This document shows, one piece after another, positions 20,022 to 29,749 of a stretch of 64,000 bases of DNA. The stretch comes from an uncultured Pseudogracilibacillus sp. (GTDB lineage Bacteria > Bacillota > Bacilli > Bacillales > Amphibacillaceae): NCBI GenBank assembly GCA_937960785.1, contig CALGOZ010000128.1:15141-79140 (forward strand). The letters run 5' to 3'. How positions within the stretch are numbered: the first letter of the stretch is position 1; the number at the start of each line of letters is the position of its first letter. The notes under the pieces are model-generated. The model saw only the letters and a program-made list of their open reading frames with translations, had not been told where the DNA came from and did not search any database. Position numbers and translations under genes: made by a program.

Positions 20022-20543
20022 GTGAAATTTTCCGTGCAACAAATTAAGCAAGAAGCCTATGAAGGTCCGATAACCTTTGAACAACAGCTCGATGTCTCTG
20101 AGTTGTTGGAACTTCCGAATAATGAAATTATCGAAATTACAGAAGTGCTCGTTTACGGTATGTGTGTGATAGAAAATAACGAAATTGTTTTTTCTTACAC
20201 AATCGAAGGCGAGATGGTTTTACCTTGCGCACGAACGCTAGCAGAAGTTCCTTATCCCTTTCGCTTTCGAGCGACCGAGATTTTTACAACAAAGGCGAGT
20301 AAGGCAAACGAAGAAGAAGAAATTCATTACGTTGAGGAAGAAAGTATCGATCTAAGGCCATATATATTAGAGACGATCTTATTGCAAAAGCCGTACCGTG
20401 TTTTTGCAGAAGATGCTGAAGTTGAAGGGGGCGAAGGTTGGTCCTTTTATACGGAGGATTCCTTCGAAGAAGAAAAAAAGAAAAAGATCGACCCACGCCT
20501 TACAAAATTGCAGATGTTGCTAGATGATAAAAAGGATGACTAA
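20022..20543 (+). CDS. ylbN: YlbN/YceD family protein (DUF177), 23S rRNA accumulation-type factor
   Basis: A 173-residue acidic protein of the DUF177 family, found before rpmF across bacteria; the family is linked to ribosome biogenesis (YceD is needed for normal 23S rRNA levels in some organisms). Seen: a CARTLAEVPYPF segment, the family's single-Cys motif near residue 71, and an acidic C terminus. The GTG at 20022 follows AGAGGTGAT; upstream starts overlap the promoter. Confidence 0.85.
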   Translation: MKFSVQQIKQEAYEGPITFEQQLDVSELLELPNNEIIEITEVLVYGMCVIENNEIVFSYTIEGEMVLPCARTLAEVPYPFRFRATEIFTTKASKANEEEEIHYVEEESIDLRPYILETILLQKPYRVFAEDAEVEGGEGWSFYTEDSFEEEKKKKIDPRLTKLQMLLDDKKDD

Positions 20544-20667
20544 TTTATACATTCATAAAATCATCGTATAAAATATGTTTGTATGTTTTCGAAATTTAGG
20601 CTAAAATAGAATCGTTAAAAGATTCATCTAACGAGCCTTTTCGATCATATAAGGAGGTGTCTTTCAA

Positions 20668-20844
20668 ATGGCAGTACCAAAGAGAAGAACGTCTAAAAAA
20701 GTAAAAAGACAACGTCGTACCCATAAAAAACTACGTACACCTGGTTTAGTTGAATGTTCAAATTGTGGTGAGTTAACAAAGCCTCACTACGTGTGTAAAT
20801 CTTGCGGACATTATGATGGTGATGAAGTAGTTGAGACATATTAA
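20668..20844 (+). CDS. rpmF: 50S ribosomal protein L32
   Basis: A 58-residue ribosomal protein. A basic N-terminal half starting AVPKRRTSK is followed by a zinc finger with CSNCGE and CKSCGH, so this is the zinc-containing (C+) L32 form rather than the Cys-free paralogue made under zinc limitation in some Bacillus. The ATG follows AAGGAGGTG. Co-transcribed with ylbN and followed by a terminator. Confidence 0.97.
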   Translation: MAVPKRRTSKKVKRQRRTHKKLRTPGLVECSNCGELTKPHYVCKSCGHYDGDEVVETY

Positions 20845-20847
20845 AAA

Positions 20848-20877
20848 AAGCAGATCACATCGTGGTCTGTTTTTTTG
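20848..20877 (+). terminator. Terminator after rpmF
   Basis: CAGATCAC / GTGGTCTG stem with one wobble pair and a 3-nt loop, followed by T7. Confidence 0.85.
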
Positions 20878-20953
20878 TTTCGTTTATTTATCGTTATTTC
20901 TATTTCATGGTAATATGGATGTAGCTGAATATACATAAATTGGAGAGATAACG

Positions 20954-21712
20954 ATGGCAAAATTAATCGTATACGAAAAGCATCACGATGGTTACGGAAC
21001 GGTTTTGTTAAATCGAGAAGAAAAACGAAATGCTATATCGCAACAGATGGCAGAACAGTTAAATAGTTTATTGGCGGAATTAAAGCTAGATCTGCCAAAA
21101 TTTCTTGTACTAAAAAGTGCTGGTGATAAAGTATTTTGTGCTGGTGGAGATTTAAATGAACTAAATGATGAACTAAATGAAACAGAAGCCTTCAGCCATT
21201 TAACACCAATGCGTGAAGTGCTTTATCAATTAGCTACGTTTCCTGTTCCGACAATTTGTTTATTGCAAGGTAACGCTTTCGGAGGAGGCTGTGAGCTAGC
21301 AACTGCATGCGACATTCGGATTGCGAAAGAAGGTACGAAGTTCGGATTTATTCAATCAAACTTAGGTATATTACCCGGTTGGGGTGGAGGTGCATTACTT
21401 TATCAAAAAGTGAATCCTAACTTTGCCTTACAATGGATTACTGAAGGATCTACTTTTACAGCTGAAGAGCTTAAAGATAAAGGTTGGCTCCACCGAATCA
21501 TTGCAAAAGACAAGTGGGAAAATGAAGCAGAAATATTAACACCTTATCGTAATAAATCGATCGACCAATTAACTTTTTTAAAAGAGCAGTTTTTACAAGG
21601 GATTGGTCGTGATCAATTAAAGGCTGAAATGATTCAAGAATCACGCCACAGTGCATATCTTTGGCCTTCTGAAACGCATAAAGAAGCAGTACGAAGTTTT
21701 TTGAAAAAATAA
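20954..21712 (+). CDS. Enoyl-CoA hydratase/isomerase (crotonase) family protein
   Basis: A 252-residue crotonase-fold protein. The oxyanion-hole segments are visible: FCAGGDL (61-67) and GNAFGGGCEL (106-115). Glu114 matches the first catalytic Glu of rat mitochondrial enoyl-CoA hydratase (E144), but the second Glu (E164), 20 residues further on, is Gln134 in the segment FGFIQSNLG. It may therefore be an isomerase, hydrolase or other crotonase variant rather than a hydratase; the substrate is unknown. It stands alone, between the rpmF terminator and convergent ylbP. Confidence 0.75.
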   Translation: MAKLIVYEKHHDGYGTVLLNREEKRNAISQQMAEQLNSLLAELKLDLPKFLVLKSAGDKVFCAGGDLNELNDELNETEAFSHLTPMREVLYQLATFPVPTICLLQGNAFGGGCELATACDIRIAKEGTKFGFIQSNLGILPGWGGGALLYQKVNPNFALQWITEGSTFTAEELKDKGWLHRIIAKDKWENEAEILTPYRNKSIDQLTFLKEQFLQGIGRDQLKAEMIQESRHSAYLWPSETHKEAVRSFLKK

Positions 21713-21723
21713 CTATTTAAATA

Positions 21724-21768
21724 CAAAAATCCCTAAATAGCTTTATTTAGCTATTAGGGATTTTATAT
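21724..21768. terminator. Bidirectional terminator between the crotonase gene and ylbP
   Basis: AAAATCCCTAAATAGCT pairs with AGCTATT-AGGGATTTT (one bulge) with A-rich and T-rich flanks, fitting both convergent transcripts. Confidence 0.8.
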
Positions 21769-21784
21769 TTAATATTTCGATTGT

Positions 21785-22312
21785 TTAATTAGCCTTTTCT
21801 TCATCTTCATGTTGTTCTTTAGCCCTTGATACCGGTGGTTGGACAGCCTCACGGACTCCTTCTGGCATCCAAATATATGGATTTTCTCCAAAATCCCGTT
21901 CTAAATTGTAGGAGGCTGCTTCGAAGCCCATCTTTTCCCAAAATTCATTCGTTTCTAATTTAGGATTTGTTTTTATAGGAAGATTGAATTGTTTTGCAAA
22001 CTCGACCATTAATTTACCATAACCACGGTCACGGTATTCCGGTAGCACTTCTAATTTCCAAAGGACTAAATAATCTTGAGGAGGATTGAAGTAATGATCG
22101 TATTTTTTTGAACGTCTATATAGACTCATGCGGGCGACTAATGTATTTCCGATATAGATACCGTAGAAAGGGGATTCACTATTTTCTTCGACGAGTTCAT
22201 TTTCTAAATCGCGGAGCATTGATTCTTCTTGGTTTCCATAAGCCTGAAACTGTTTAAAGTCTTCTAATGTTTTATAATTAATAAGCAACCTTTCGACCTT
22301 CACTTTGTCCAT
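21785..22312 (-). CDS. ylbP: GNAT-family N-acetyltransferase YlbP
   Basis: A 175-residue member of the GNAT fold. The acetyl-CoA-binding motif A is seen as VLPEYRDRGYGKLMVEFAK (about 92-110), and the Bacillus YlbP-type C terminus GENPYIWMPEGV is present. The substrate is unknown. The ATG follows GGAAAGGATGATC on the minus strand. Divergent from panE. Confidence 0.82.
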   Translation of the reverse strand: MDKVKVERLLINYKTLEDFKQFQAYGNQEESMLRDLENELVEENSESPFYGIYIGNTLVARMSLYRRSKKYDHYFNPPQDYLVLWKLEVLPEYRDRGYGKLMVEFAKQFNLPIKTNPKLETNEFWEKMGFEAASYNLERDFGENPYIWMPEGVREAVQPPVSRAKEQHEDEEKAN

Positions 22313-22461
22313 TCTCGATCATCCTTTCCGAAATGACGTTCTCTTTCTTTGTGTATCTTATACTTTTATTATAGTATAAATGCATACAGAATGGGAAGGG
22401 TTTAGTTAATTTTTAACAATTATATGTCTGTTTTTTACAATATGTGATGGAGTGAGCAATC

Positions 22462-23343
22462 GTGAACATAGCCATTATTGGTGGAGGTTCTCTTGGACTA
22501 TTACTAAGTTGCTATTTACAGCAAAATCACAAAGTTACTTTATACGTTCGGCGTGAAGAACAAAAAAACGCAATCGAAGCAAAAGGTATAACATTACAAA
22601 TTGACCAAAGAGAAAAAAAGACAAGTTATGTTACAGCAAGAATGATCGAGCAACTTAAAAGTCATGATATTACCTTTGTGACAGTGAAGCAACCTCAACT
22701 TCGCTCTATTCTTGATACAATGAAAGTTCAAACAATAGATACATCCTTCATATTCGTCCAAAATGGAATGGGGCATATTGACGTATTACAAACGTTGGAG
22801 CAACCGGTTTATATCGGGGTTGTGGAGCACGGGGCGAAACGAATTGATGATGTGACTGTTCACCATTTAGGAGTTGGGTCGATCTCTCTTGCAAGTTTTA
22901 ACCAAGAGGCGGATGCCTTAGAAAGTATACACCGTTCATTACAAATGGAGGACTTTCCCTTTAAAATAAAGGACGATTGGCGCCGTCTATTAGAAGAGAA
23001 ACTATTAATTAATGCAGTAATTAACCCGCTTACGGCTATATTTAACGTGCCAAACGGTCATATCGTAACTGAAGAACCAATACAGAAGTTAGCAAAACAA
23101 TTGGCAAAGGAAGCGGCCTATGTGCTCCATTTCGATGAAGATCAGGCTTGGGAAAGGGTAAAGCAAGTTGCTCTTAATACGGCACAAAACACTTCATCTA
23201 TGCGGGCTGATCTTTTACAAAAAAGAGAGACTGAAATAGATGCCATCTCTGGTTATTTATTACGACAGGTCGAGGTAAAACATATACCTTATACTTCATT
23301 TGTATATTATGCAATTTTAGCACTAGAAGAAAGAGGAAGTTAA
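22462..23343 (+). CDS. panE: 2-dehydropantoate 2-reductase (ketopantoate reductase)
   Basis: NADPH-dependent reduction of ketopantoate to pantoate in pantothenate/CoA synthesis. A 293-residue protein with the Rossmann GGGSLGLLL motif at residues 7-15 and the C-terminal helical catalytic domain; LLEEKLLINAVINPLTA (about 178-194) carries the conserved Lys/Asn block. It begins with GTG after GGAGTGA. The B. subtilis orthologue is panE/ylbQ at the same position; specificity is inferred from family and synteny. Confidence 0.87.
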   Translation: MNIAIIGGGSLGLLLSCYLQQNHKVTLYVRREEQKNAIEAKGITLQIDQREKKTSYVTARMIEQLKSHDITFVTVKQPQLRSILDTMKVQTIDTSFIFVQNGMGHIDVLQTLEQPVYIGVVEHGAKRIDDVTVHHLGVGSISLASFNQEADALESIHRSLQMEDFPFKIKDDWRRLLEEKLLINAVINPLTAIFNVPNGHIVTEEPIQKLAKQLAKEAAYVLHFDEDQAWERVKQVALNTAQNTSSMRADLLQKRETEIDAISGYLLRQVEVKHIPYTSFVYYAILALEERGS

Positions 23344-23346
23344 CGA

Positions 23347-23730
23347 ATGGATGTAGAAAGCAATATTGTTACGAGTAGATGGTTTTTACTTACATTTCCA
23401 ATCATATTTTTAGTTTTAATTTCTTTTATTATAAATCTATTCCAAATACATCGATGGCGAAAAATACATTTAACGACACAGTGGACGGCACTTTTTTTCG
23501 TTGCTGGTGTGTTATATCTCGTCTATGAACTGTACGATTTATTTATTGTAAGTTACGTATTAATCGTTTTTATCCTATTTTTAGCGATTAATTTAATCGT
23601 ACAACGACGGAAAAATGTTGAAATTTCGTTACGTAAAGCTTTCGTTTTATTGTTACGAACAAGCTTTTTAATCTTTTTATTTACTTATATTGTGCTTCTC
23701 GTCCTCTATGCAATCCGATTTTTTGCGTAA
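23347..23730 (+). CDS. DUF3397 family membrane protein
   Basis: A 127-residue protein with four strongly hydrophobic segments (about 13-33, 45-63, 67-85 and 100-124) and short basic loops. It matches the DUF3397 type found between panE and bshC in Bacillaceae. No function is established. The start lies 3 nt after panE, so the two are probably co-transcribed. Confidence 0.72.
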   Translation: MDVESNIVTSRWFLLTFPIIFLVLISFIINLFQIHRWRKIHLTTQWTALFFVAGVLYLVYELYDLFIVSYVLIVFILFLAINLIVQRRKNVEISLRKAFVLLLRTSFLIFLFTYIVLLVLYAIRFFA

Positions 23731-23850
23731 ACTTTCAATAAAAGTTAAAATATGAACGGAAGAAGCTCATGAAAAGTTCAAAGACTATTTTATTTAGTTA
23801 AATCAGACTAGGTATAACGGAAGATAGGACCTTTGAAGGAAGGAGTTAAA

Positions 23851-25476
23851 ATGATGAAATTTAAGTCGATTCAATTACGCAATCGAAATCCGATCGCAAG
23901 AGATTATATAGAAGGAAAGCTAGAGGAATTTTTCCCTTTTTCTCTGGCATTTTCACCAGAATCCCGCCTGTCCGAATTATCTTCTCGTAACTTTCCACGG
24001 GAGTCTCTCGCTTCAGTGTTAAAAGAAATGAATGAAAATTGGGGAGCACCTGATGCGACGATTGCTCAAATTGAACGGTTACGTGATGAGCGTAGTGTCG
24101 TCGTAATCGGTGGGCAACAAGCTGGTTTACTTACAGGTCCCTTATATACGATTCATAAAATTGTGTCGATTATAAAATATGCAAAAGAGCAAGAAGCAAA
24201 GTTAAACATTCCGGTTATCCCTGTCTTTTGGATTGCTGGTGAGGATCACGACTATGCGGAAATTAATCACGTATATACGACGGAAAATGGAATGTTAACA
24301 AAACAAACGATAGCTCAACAAGCTTGGAAACGAATATCGATTTCTAATTTATCTTTAAATCCTTCCTTAACGGAAAAGTGGATTAAAGAGGTGTTCTCTG
24401 ATTTACCGGAAACAGTTTATACCCGAGAATTAGTTGCAATGTTAAGCCAACTACTAGAAAAATCCGATACGTTCGTAGACTTTTTCGCTAGGTTCATATT
24501 TGAATTGTTTGAGTCGACTGGTATTGTATTAATTGATTCAGCAAATCCAGATTTACGAAAAATCGAAAGTCCATATTTTTTAAAGATGATTGACCGACAA
24601 GCTGAAATGACTGAAGCGATATATAAAACAGCACAAAAGTTACATTTAAACGGATATCCGCTTCAAGTGGAAGTTTCAGACGAAGATGGTAACTTATTTT
24701 ACGAAGATGACGAGGGCGAACGAATTTTACTTATTCGCAATGGAAATCAATGGATCGGTAAAAACGAGGAAGTTGCTTTTTCTACCGATGAGTTAAAGCG
24801 AATTGCTAAAGAGCAACCAGAACGATTAAGCAACAACGTAATGACCCGACCATTGATGCAAGAAGCGCTATTTCCTACGTTAGCCTTTGTCGCTGGAGAT
24901 GGGGAGATTAGTTACTGGGCTTTATTAAAACAAGCTTTTACAACTTTTGATTCAGAAATGACGATGCCTCCGGTACTACCTCGACTTTCAATTACTCTGA
25001 TTACCGAACGAATTAATAAATTAGTTAAGCAACGTTCATTAAAAATAGATGAGGTTATAAATGAGGGTTGTAATAAGGCCAAAATGAACTGGTTGCAATC
25101 CCAAGCCCATCCGCCGGTACAACAAATGTTTAAGCACTTAGAAATAGAATTAAAAAGAATGCATGAACCGATTCAATCCGTTGCAAAATCGTTAGGCCCC
25201 GATATAGCTAATGAAGCAGTGAAAAACATCGATATACTACTCGATGAGATTGAATATTTAAAGCGAAGGATGTTGAATCGTATTGAAGAACAATACGAAC
25301 AACCATTAAGTCAATTTAAGGAAATTGAATTAGCATTACGACCGAGAGATGGTTTACAAGAACGAATTTTAAATATCGTTCCTTTTATAAATGAATATGG
25401 TAAATCAATTATTCCCCTCTTACTTGAACTTCCGCTAGATTTTGAAAAGGACCATCATCTCGTCTATCTTAAATAA
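23851..25476 (+). CDS. bshC: Bacillithiol synthase BshC
   Basis: Adds cysteine to glucosaminyl-malate, the last step in making bacillithiol, the low-molecular-weight thiol of Bacillus. A 541-residue cytoplasmic protein with a Rossmann-like core and C-terminal coiled coil. Landmarks are VVIGGQQAGLLTGPLYTIHK (about 85-104), FWIAGEDHDYAEI (about 129-141) and LEVE/EISYWALLK near 350. The ATG at 23851 follows AAGGAGG-like AAGGAAGGAG; the TTG at 23833 lies in the leader. It sits just before the dcw cluster, as in B. subtilis (yllA). Confidence 0.92.
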   Translation: MMKFKSIQLRNRNPIARDYIEGKLEEFFPFSLAFSPESRLSELSSRNFPRESLASVLKEMNENWGAPDATIAQIERLRDERSVVVIGGQQAGLLTGPLYTIHKIVSIIKYAKEQEAKLNIPVIPVFWIAGEDHDYAEINHVYTTENGMLTKQTIAQQAWKRISISNLSLNPSLTEKWIKEVFSDLPETVYTRELVAMLSQLLEKSDTFVDFFARFIFELFESTGIVLIDSANPDLRKIESPYFLKMIDRQAEMTEAIYKTAQKLHLNGYPLQVEVSDEDGNLFYEDDEGERILLIRNGNQWIGKNEEVAFSTDELKRIAKEQPERLSNNVMTRPLMQEALFPTLAFVAGDGEISYWALLKQAFTTFDSEMTMPPVLPRLSITLITERINKLVKQRSLKIDEVINEGCNKAKMNWLQSQAHPPVQQMFKHLEIELKRMHEPIQSVAKSLGPDIANEAVKNIDILLDEIEYLKRRMLNRIEEQYEQPLSQFKEIELALRPRDGLQERILNIVPFINEYGKSIIPLLLELPLDFEKDHHLVYLK

Positions 25477-25490
25477 AAACAATATAATGG

Positions 25491-25532
25491 TGACGTTCAG
25501 TAGAAATTGTACTGAACGTCTTTTTATATTTT
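25491..25532 (+). terminator. Terminator after bshC
   Basis: GACGTTCAGTA / TACTGAACGTC perfect 11-bp stem with a 7-nt loop and TTTTTATATTTT. Confidence 0.87.
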
Positions 25533-25639
25533 AAAGAGCAAATATAAGATTATTTTACAAGGGGCCTACGAACGTTTGTTTTTGTTTATCGTGGGAAATA
25601 ATTGATTTTTATAAAATTGTTGAAAACCTTTAAAAATGT

Positions 25640-25669
25640 GTGGTAGAAAGTGGGGGATTGTGGTAAGAT
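25640..25669 (+). promoter_or_regulatory. MraZ operator and extended -10 promoter of the dcw cluster
   Basis: GTGG occurs at 25640, 25650 and 25660 with an exact 10-bp period, followed by an extended -10 box TGGTAAGAT (25661-25669). MraZ is known to bind short phased repeats upstream of its own gene and repress the cluster. The phasing is seen; MraZ binding is inferred. Confidence 0.65.
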
Positions 25670-25692
25670 AGTAACAAAGAGTGGTGAATGGG

Positions 25693-26124
25693 ATGTTTAT
25701 GGGGGAGTATTCACATAATTTAGATGCAAAAGGTCGGATCATCGTACCGGCGAAATTCCGCGAAAACCTAGGAGAAACGTTTGTTTTAACTCGTGGGCTA
25801 GACCGTTGTTTGTTTGTTTATCCTGAAGTGGAATGGCGCTTATTAGAAGATAAGTTAAAACAACTCCCATTAACGAAAAAAGATGCCCGAAAATTTACCC
25901 GCTTTTTTTTATCAGGAGCAACAGAACTGGAAATCGATAAACAAGGGCGAATTAGCATTCCTCAACCACTTCGCACGTACGCAAATTTATCGAAACAATG
26001 TACTGTAATTGGAGTATCTAACCGAATTGAAATATGGGATGCAGACGAATGGAACGTTTATGTTTCAGAATCTGAGGAATCCTTTGCGGAAATTGCAGAA
26101 AACTTAATGGACTTTGATTTGTAA
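25693..26124 (+). CDS. mraZ: Transcriptional regulator MraZ
   Basis: A 143-residue DNA-binding protein with two AbrB-like MraZ repeats, each containing a D-x-K-G-R motif: [14 protein letters not shown] (about 10-23) and [14 protein letters not shown] (about 82-95). It forms ring-shaped oligomers and controls the dcw cluster in other bacteria. The ATG at 25693 gives the family's MFMGEY N terminus and has GTGGTGA upstream. First gene of the cluster, with phased GTGG repeats in its promoter. Confidence 0.95.
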   Translation: MFMGEYSHNLDAKGRIIVPAKFRENLGETFVLTRGLDRCLFVYPEVEWRLLEDKLKQLPLTKKDARKFTRFFLSGATELEIDKQGRISIPQPLRTYANLSKQCTVIGVSNRIEIWDADEWNVYVSESEESFAEIAENLMDFDL

Positions 26125-26139
26125 AGGTTGGAAAAATAT

Positions 26140-27114
26140 ATGGCTGAACACGAAAGTGTATTAAAAAATGAGGTTCTCGAACAATTACATATAAAAGAGG
26201 ACGGTGTTTACGTTGACTGTACCTTGGGGAGAGCTGGACATGCTACTGAAATTGCAAATCGTTTAGGCGATGCTGGATTACTAATTGGCTTTGACCAGGA
26301 TGATACAGCGATTAAGGCGGCAAAAGAAATATTACCTAAGCATAATACAATATTGATTCATGCTAACTTCCGTCATTTAAAGGAAGAACTTCAACGTCGT
26401 AATATTGATGAAGTAGATGGTTTCTTGTTTGATTTAGGAGTGTCCTCTCCTCAACTTGATGAAGCGGAGCGGGGCTTTAGTTACCACCAAGAGGCAAGGC
26501 TCGATATGCGGATGGACCGTCGTCAATCGCTTTCAGCTTATCATATCGTCAATGAATGGTCGATGAAGGATTTAGCAGATATGATTTATGCTTATGGTGA
26601 AGAACGATTCTCCCGTCAAATAGCTCGTTTAATCGTTCAAGAACGAAAAAATAAACCAATTGAAACAACCTTAGAATTAGTAGACATTATAAAACGAGCG
26701 ATTCCCGCTCCAGCACGTAGAAAAGGTGGTCATCCTGCGAAACGAACTTTTCAAGCTTTGCGAATCGCCGTAAACGATGAACTATCTAGTTTTACCGAGG
26801 CATTACAAGATGCAGCGGAAATGTTAGCAATTGAAGGCCGAATTGCCGTTATTACATTCCATTCTTTAGAAGATCGAATTTGCAAACAGTCGTTTCGTAA
26901 ATGGAGCACACCTATACAAGTGCCTCGGGGCTTACCAATTGTTCCGGATGATCATGAGCCTCCCTTTACGCTAATTACTCGTAGGCCAATTTTACCTACA
27001 GAAGAAGAACTAGCCCGAAATCGTCGAGCACGTTCGGCAAAATTACGAGTCGCTAAAAAAGTAGCACAGTGGGATGAACGGTTTCGATTTAAAGAAAGGT
27101 GGAAAACAGTATGA
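26140..27114 (+). CDS. rsmH: 16S rRNA (cytosine1402-N4)-methyltransferase RsmH (MraW)
   Basis: A 324-residue SAM-dependent methyltransferase modifying C1402 in the ribosomal P site. Motifs: [11 protein letters not shown] (start), [11 protein letters not shown] (SAM loop, about 25-35), [13 protein letters not shown] (about 97-109), [24 protein letters not shown] (about 185-208) and the C-terminal [11 protein letters not shown] tail. The ATG at 26140 is 8 nt after AAAGGTTGG; the TTG at 26128 lies in the site. Overlaps ftsL by 4 nt. Confidence 0.96.
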   Translation: MAEHESVLKNEVLEQLHIKEDGVYVDCTLGRAGHATEIANRLGDAGLLIGFDQDDTAIKAAKEILPKHNTILIHANFRHLKEELQRRNIDEVDGFLFDLGVSSPQLDEAERGFSYHQEARLDMRMDRRQSLSAYHIVNEWSMKDLADMIYAYGEERFSRQIARLIVQERKNKPIETTLELVDIIKRAIPAPARRKGGHPAKRTFQALRIAVNDELSSFTEALQDAAEMLAIEGRIAVITFHSLEDRICKQSFRKWSTPIQVPRGLPIVPDDHEPPFTLITRRPILPTEEELARNRRARSAKLRVAKKVAQWDERFRFKERWKTV

Positions 27115-27491
27115 ATCGAGCGAGACAATTTAACATGGAAAATCCAACCCCAAATTATACACAACCACAGAAGAGAAAAAAACAAATCGTCGTACAAGTT
27201 AAACGTCGCAGCTGGATCTCCCGAGGGGAGAAGATAATTTACTCCTTCTTTGGAATTGCCCTTATTGTAGCTAGTTTATATATTGTGTCTTACGCTGCGA
27301 AAACAGATCAATTAAATCGAGAAGTGTTACAACTAGAACAAAGCGTCCATCAACAAAAATTAGAAAATGAAGCGCTCTACTTTGAAGTGAGCGAACTAAG
27401 CAGTCCAGAACGGATTATCAAAATTGCAAGAGAAAATGGGCTCAAAATACAGGATGCAAAGGTAAAGCGAGCAACGAATGTAAACAAATAG
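27111..27491 (+). CDS. ftsL: Cell division protein FtsL
   Basis: A 126-residue bitopic divisome protein: basic cytoplasmic N terminus (1-37), one membrane helix (about 41-62) and an extracytoplasmic leucine-zipper coiled coil (about 64-100) ending in the [15 protein letters not shown] motif. It forms a complex with DivIB and DivIC that regulates septal synthesis by FtsW and PBP2B. The ATG overlaps the rsmH stop (ATGA-type junction) after AAAGGTGG. Confidence 0.92.
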   Translation: MNRARQFNMENPTPNYTQPQKRKKQIVVQVKRRSWISRGEKIIYSFFGIALIVASLYIVSYAAKTDQLNREVLQLEQSVHQQKLENEALYFEVSELSSPERIIKIARENGLKIQDAKVKRATNVNK

Positions 27492-27506
27492 TCAGGATGA
27501 TTGTCA

Positions 27507-29675
27507 ATGCCGAAAAATCGCAGTATGAATAAAATGATATCCTTTATAATGGTCATCTTTTTATTAGGCTTCGTTGGAATCACATTTCGTTTCTTATATA
27601 TTCAAGTGTCTGGAGAAGTAAATAATGTTTCGCTTCAAGAATGGGCGAAGGAAATACGCGAAGCAGAGATGGCTTTACCTTCAGAACGGGGGAAAATTTT
27701 CGATGCACAAGGAAAGCTCCTTGCCTATAACCGTCCGACTTATCGCGTTTTTGCCATCTTAGATGAGTCGGCTTCTGAAAATAGCCCGACACCACGCCAT
27801 GTGGAAGATTTTGATCAAACGGCTAAAAAACTAGCACCAATTCTTGAAATGGAAGAAGGAGAAATTAAAGAAATTCTCGAAGAAGGAAAGAAAGAAAATA
27901 AATGGCAAGTAGAGTTTGGTAAACAAGGAAAAGATTTGTCCAAACAAAAAATGGAAGAAATAAATGCATTACAATTACCTGGCATTAATTTTATGGAAGA
28001 TTCTTTGCGGTACTATTCTAATGGAATGTTTGCCTCTCATATTCTCGGCTTCACCCGTCCAAAGGATGATACCGATGAAGTTCAAGGAGTAATCGGTATT
28101 GAAAATAAATACGACGAGTTGCTAAAAGGTGAGGACGGTTATATTAAATATGAACGAGACCTATACAATATTAAACTATTAAACTCCAATGATATCGTTA
28201 AAGAGCCAGAGAATGGAAAAGATCTTTATTTAACAATTAATCAAAAAATCCAAGTACTCTTAGAAGATGTATTGTCAGAAGTTGATGAATCTTATTCACC
28301 AAAACGAATGTCCGCCATCGTTATGAATGCAAAAACTGGTGAAATTTTAGCCTTAAGTAATCGTCCGTCTTTTAACCCAAATGAAATAACAGACGTGGAA
28401 AACTGGTACAATGACGCAATTTCAACTCCAGTAGAACCAGGCTCAACGGTGAAAATGTTCACTTGGGCAGCTGCAATAGACTCTGGTAATTATAATGGTA
28501 GCGAAGTGTTTCAGTCGGGACGATATCAAGTAAACCCAAAAATTGAACCCATTAACGACCATAATCGGGGTGAAGGTTGGGGACAAATCACATATGACGA
28601 AGGCTTTCGACGTTCGTCGAACGTAGCAGCTTCTCGATTAGTCTGGGAAAAGATGGGGGCAGATACATTCTACGAATACTTGAAAAAGTTTCATTTCGAT
28701 CAACCGACCGGAATCGATCTACCGAATGAAAAGCCCGGCCATATTTTATTTAATTGGCCCTCGGAAAAGCTTAGGACTGCCTTTGGTCAAGGAAGTACTG
28801 TCACCCCAATTCAGCAAGTAAAAGCAGCGACCGCTCTAGTAAATGACGGGAAAATGTTGAAACCTTTTGTCGTGAAGAAAGTAGTCGATCCTGAAACGAA
28901 CGAAACGATTAAAGAATATAAACCAGAAGTTGTCGGAGAACCGATAAAAAAAGAAACTGCAGATCAAATGATTGAGTTGCTTTCGGATGTAGTATCTGAA
29001 GAAGGAGGAACTGGTCGTAAATTTCAATTGGACGATTATTCCGTCATTGGAAAAACCGGTACAGCACAAATTCCTAATCCAAATGGTGGTGGATATTTAA
29101 CTGGACGGGAAAACTATATATTTTCCTTCTTAGGAATGGCACCGAAAGAAGATCCACAATTAATTGTCCATGTCTCGATTCAACAGCCAAAGTTAAAAGT
29201 GACCGAATCAGGTTCAGACCCGGTTTCCTATGTATTCAAAAATATAATGGAAAATAGTTTACGTTATTTGGATATTGAACCAGATAAAGAAAATGAAAAT
29301 ATTACTATTGAACCGACACCTTTTCCAGATGTAATCGATAAACCGGTTGATGAGGTAAAAGCAAAATTGGAAAAAATCGGACTCGATACTGTCGTAATCG
29401 GTTCAGGTAAGAAGGTAACAAAAACGAATATCACTCAAGATGAACTTGTATTTCCACAAGAAAAGGCAATGATTATAACAGACCAACCAACGATGCCTAA
29501 TGTGAAAAGCTGGTCTAAAAGGGACGTATTACAACTAGTTACCTTATTAGGAATTACGTTGGAAGATAAGGGAAGCGGTTATGCTGTAAAACAATCCGTT
29601 AAAGCAGGTGAATCCTTAAAAAATATAGAAACGTTAGAAGTTATTTTTGAAGAGCCAGCTGTAGATGATGAGTAA
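27507..29675 (+). CDS. pbpB: Penicillin-binding protein 2B (division transpeptidase)
   Basis: A class B PBP that cross-links septal peptidoglycan with FtsW. The 722 residues have an N-terminal membrane anchor (about 10-30), a dimerisation domain (about 50-230), a transpeptidase domain with STVK (near 310), SSN (near 370) and KTGTAQ (near 515), and two C-terminal PASTA domains (about 590-715). The ATG at 27507 follows AGGATGA; the TTG at 27501 abuts that site. Second-position neighbour spoVD is a sporulation paralogue. Confidence 0.94.
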   Translation: MPKNRSMNKMISFIMVIFLLGFVGITFRFLYIQVSGEVNNVSLQEWAKEIREAEMALPSERGKIFDAQGKLLAYNRPTYRVFAILDESASENSPTPRHVEDFDQTAKKLAPILEMEEGEIKEILEEGKKENKWQVEFGKQGKDLSKQKMEEINALQLPGINFMEDSLRYYSNGMFASHILGFTRPKDDTDEVQGVIGIENKYDELLKGEDGYIKYERDLYNIKLLNSNDIVKEPENGKDLYLTINQKIQVLLEDVLSEVDESYSPKRMSAIVMNAKTGEILALSNRPSFNPNEITDVENWYNDAISTPVEPGSTVKMFTWAAAIDSGNYNGSEVFQSGRYQVNPKIEPINDHNRGEGWGQITYDEGFRRSSNVAASRLVWEKMGADTFYEYLKKFHFDQPTGIDLPNEKPGHILFNWPSEKLRTAFGQGSTVTPIQQVKAATALVNDGKMLKPFVVKKVVDPETNETIKEYKPEVVGEPIKKETADQMIELLSDVVSEEGGTGRKFQLDDYSVIGKTGTAQIPNPNGGGYLTGRENYIFSFLGMAPKEDPQLIVHVSIQQPKLKVTESGSDPVSYVFKNIMENSLRYLDIEPDKENENITIEPTPFPDVIDKPVDEVKAKLEKIGLDTVVIGSGKKVTKTNITQDELVFPQEKAMIITDQPTMPNVKSWSKRDVLQLVTLLGITLEDKGSGYAVKQSVKAGESLKNIETLEVIFEEPAVDDE

Positions 29676-29685
29676 GAAAAGACTA

Positions 29686-29727
29686 CACTTCTCGTATCCT
29701 TTTTTGGATACTTGAGGTGGTTTTTTC
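29686..29727 (+). terminator. Probable terminator between pbpB and spoVD
   Basis: GTATCC / GGATAC core stem with imperfect outer pairing, then T6. It would isolate the vegetative mraZ-pbpB transcript from the sporulation gene spoVD. Confidence 0.6.
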
Positions 29728-29749
29728 ATGGGTTAAAACTTATTACACG

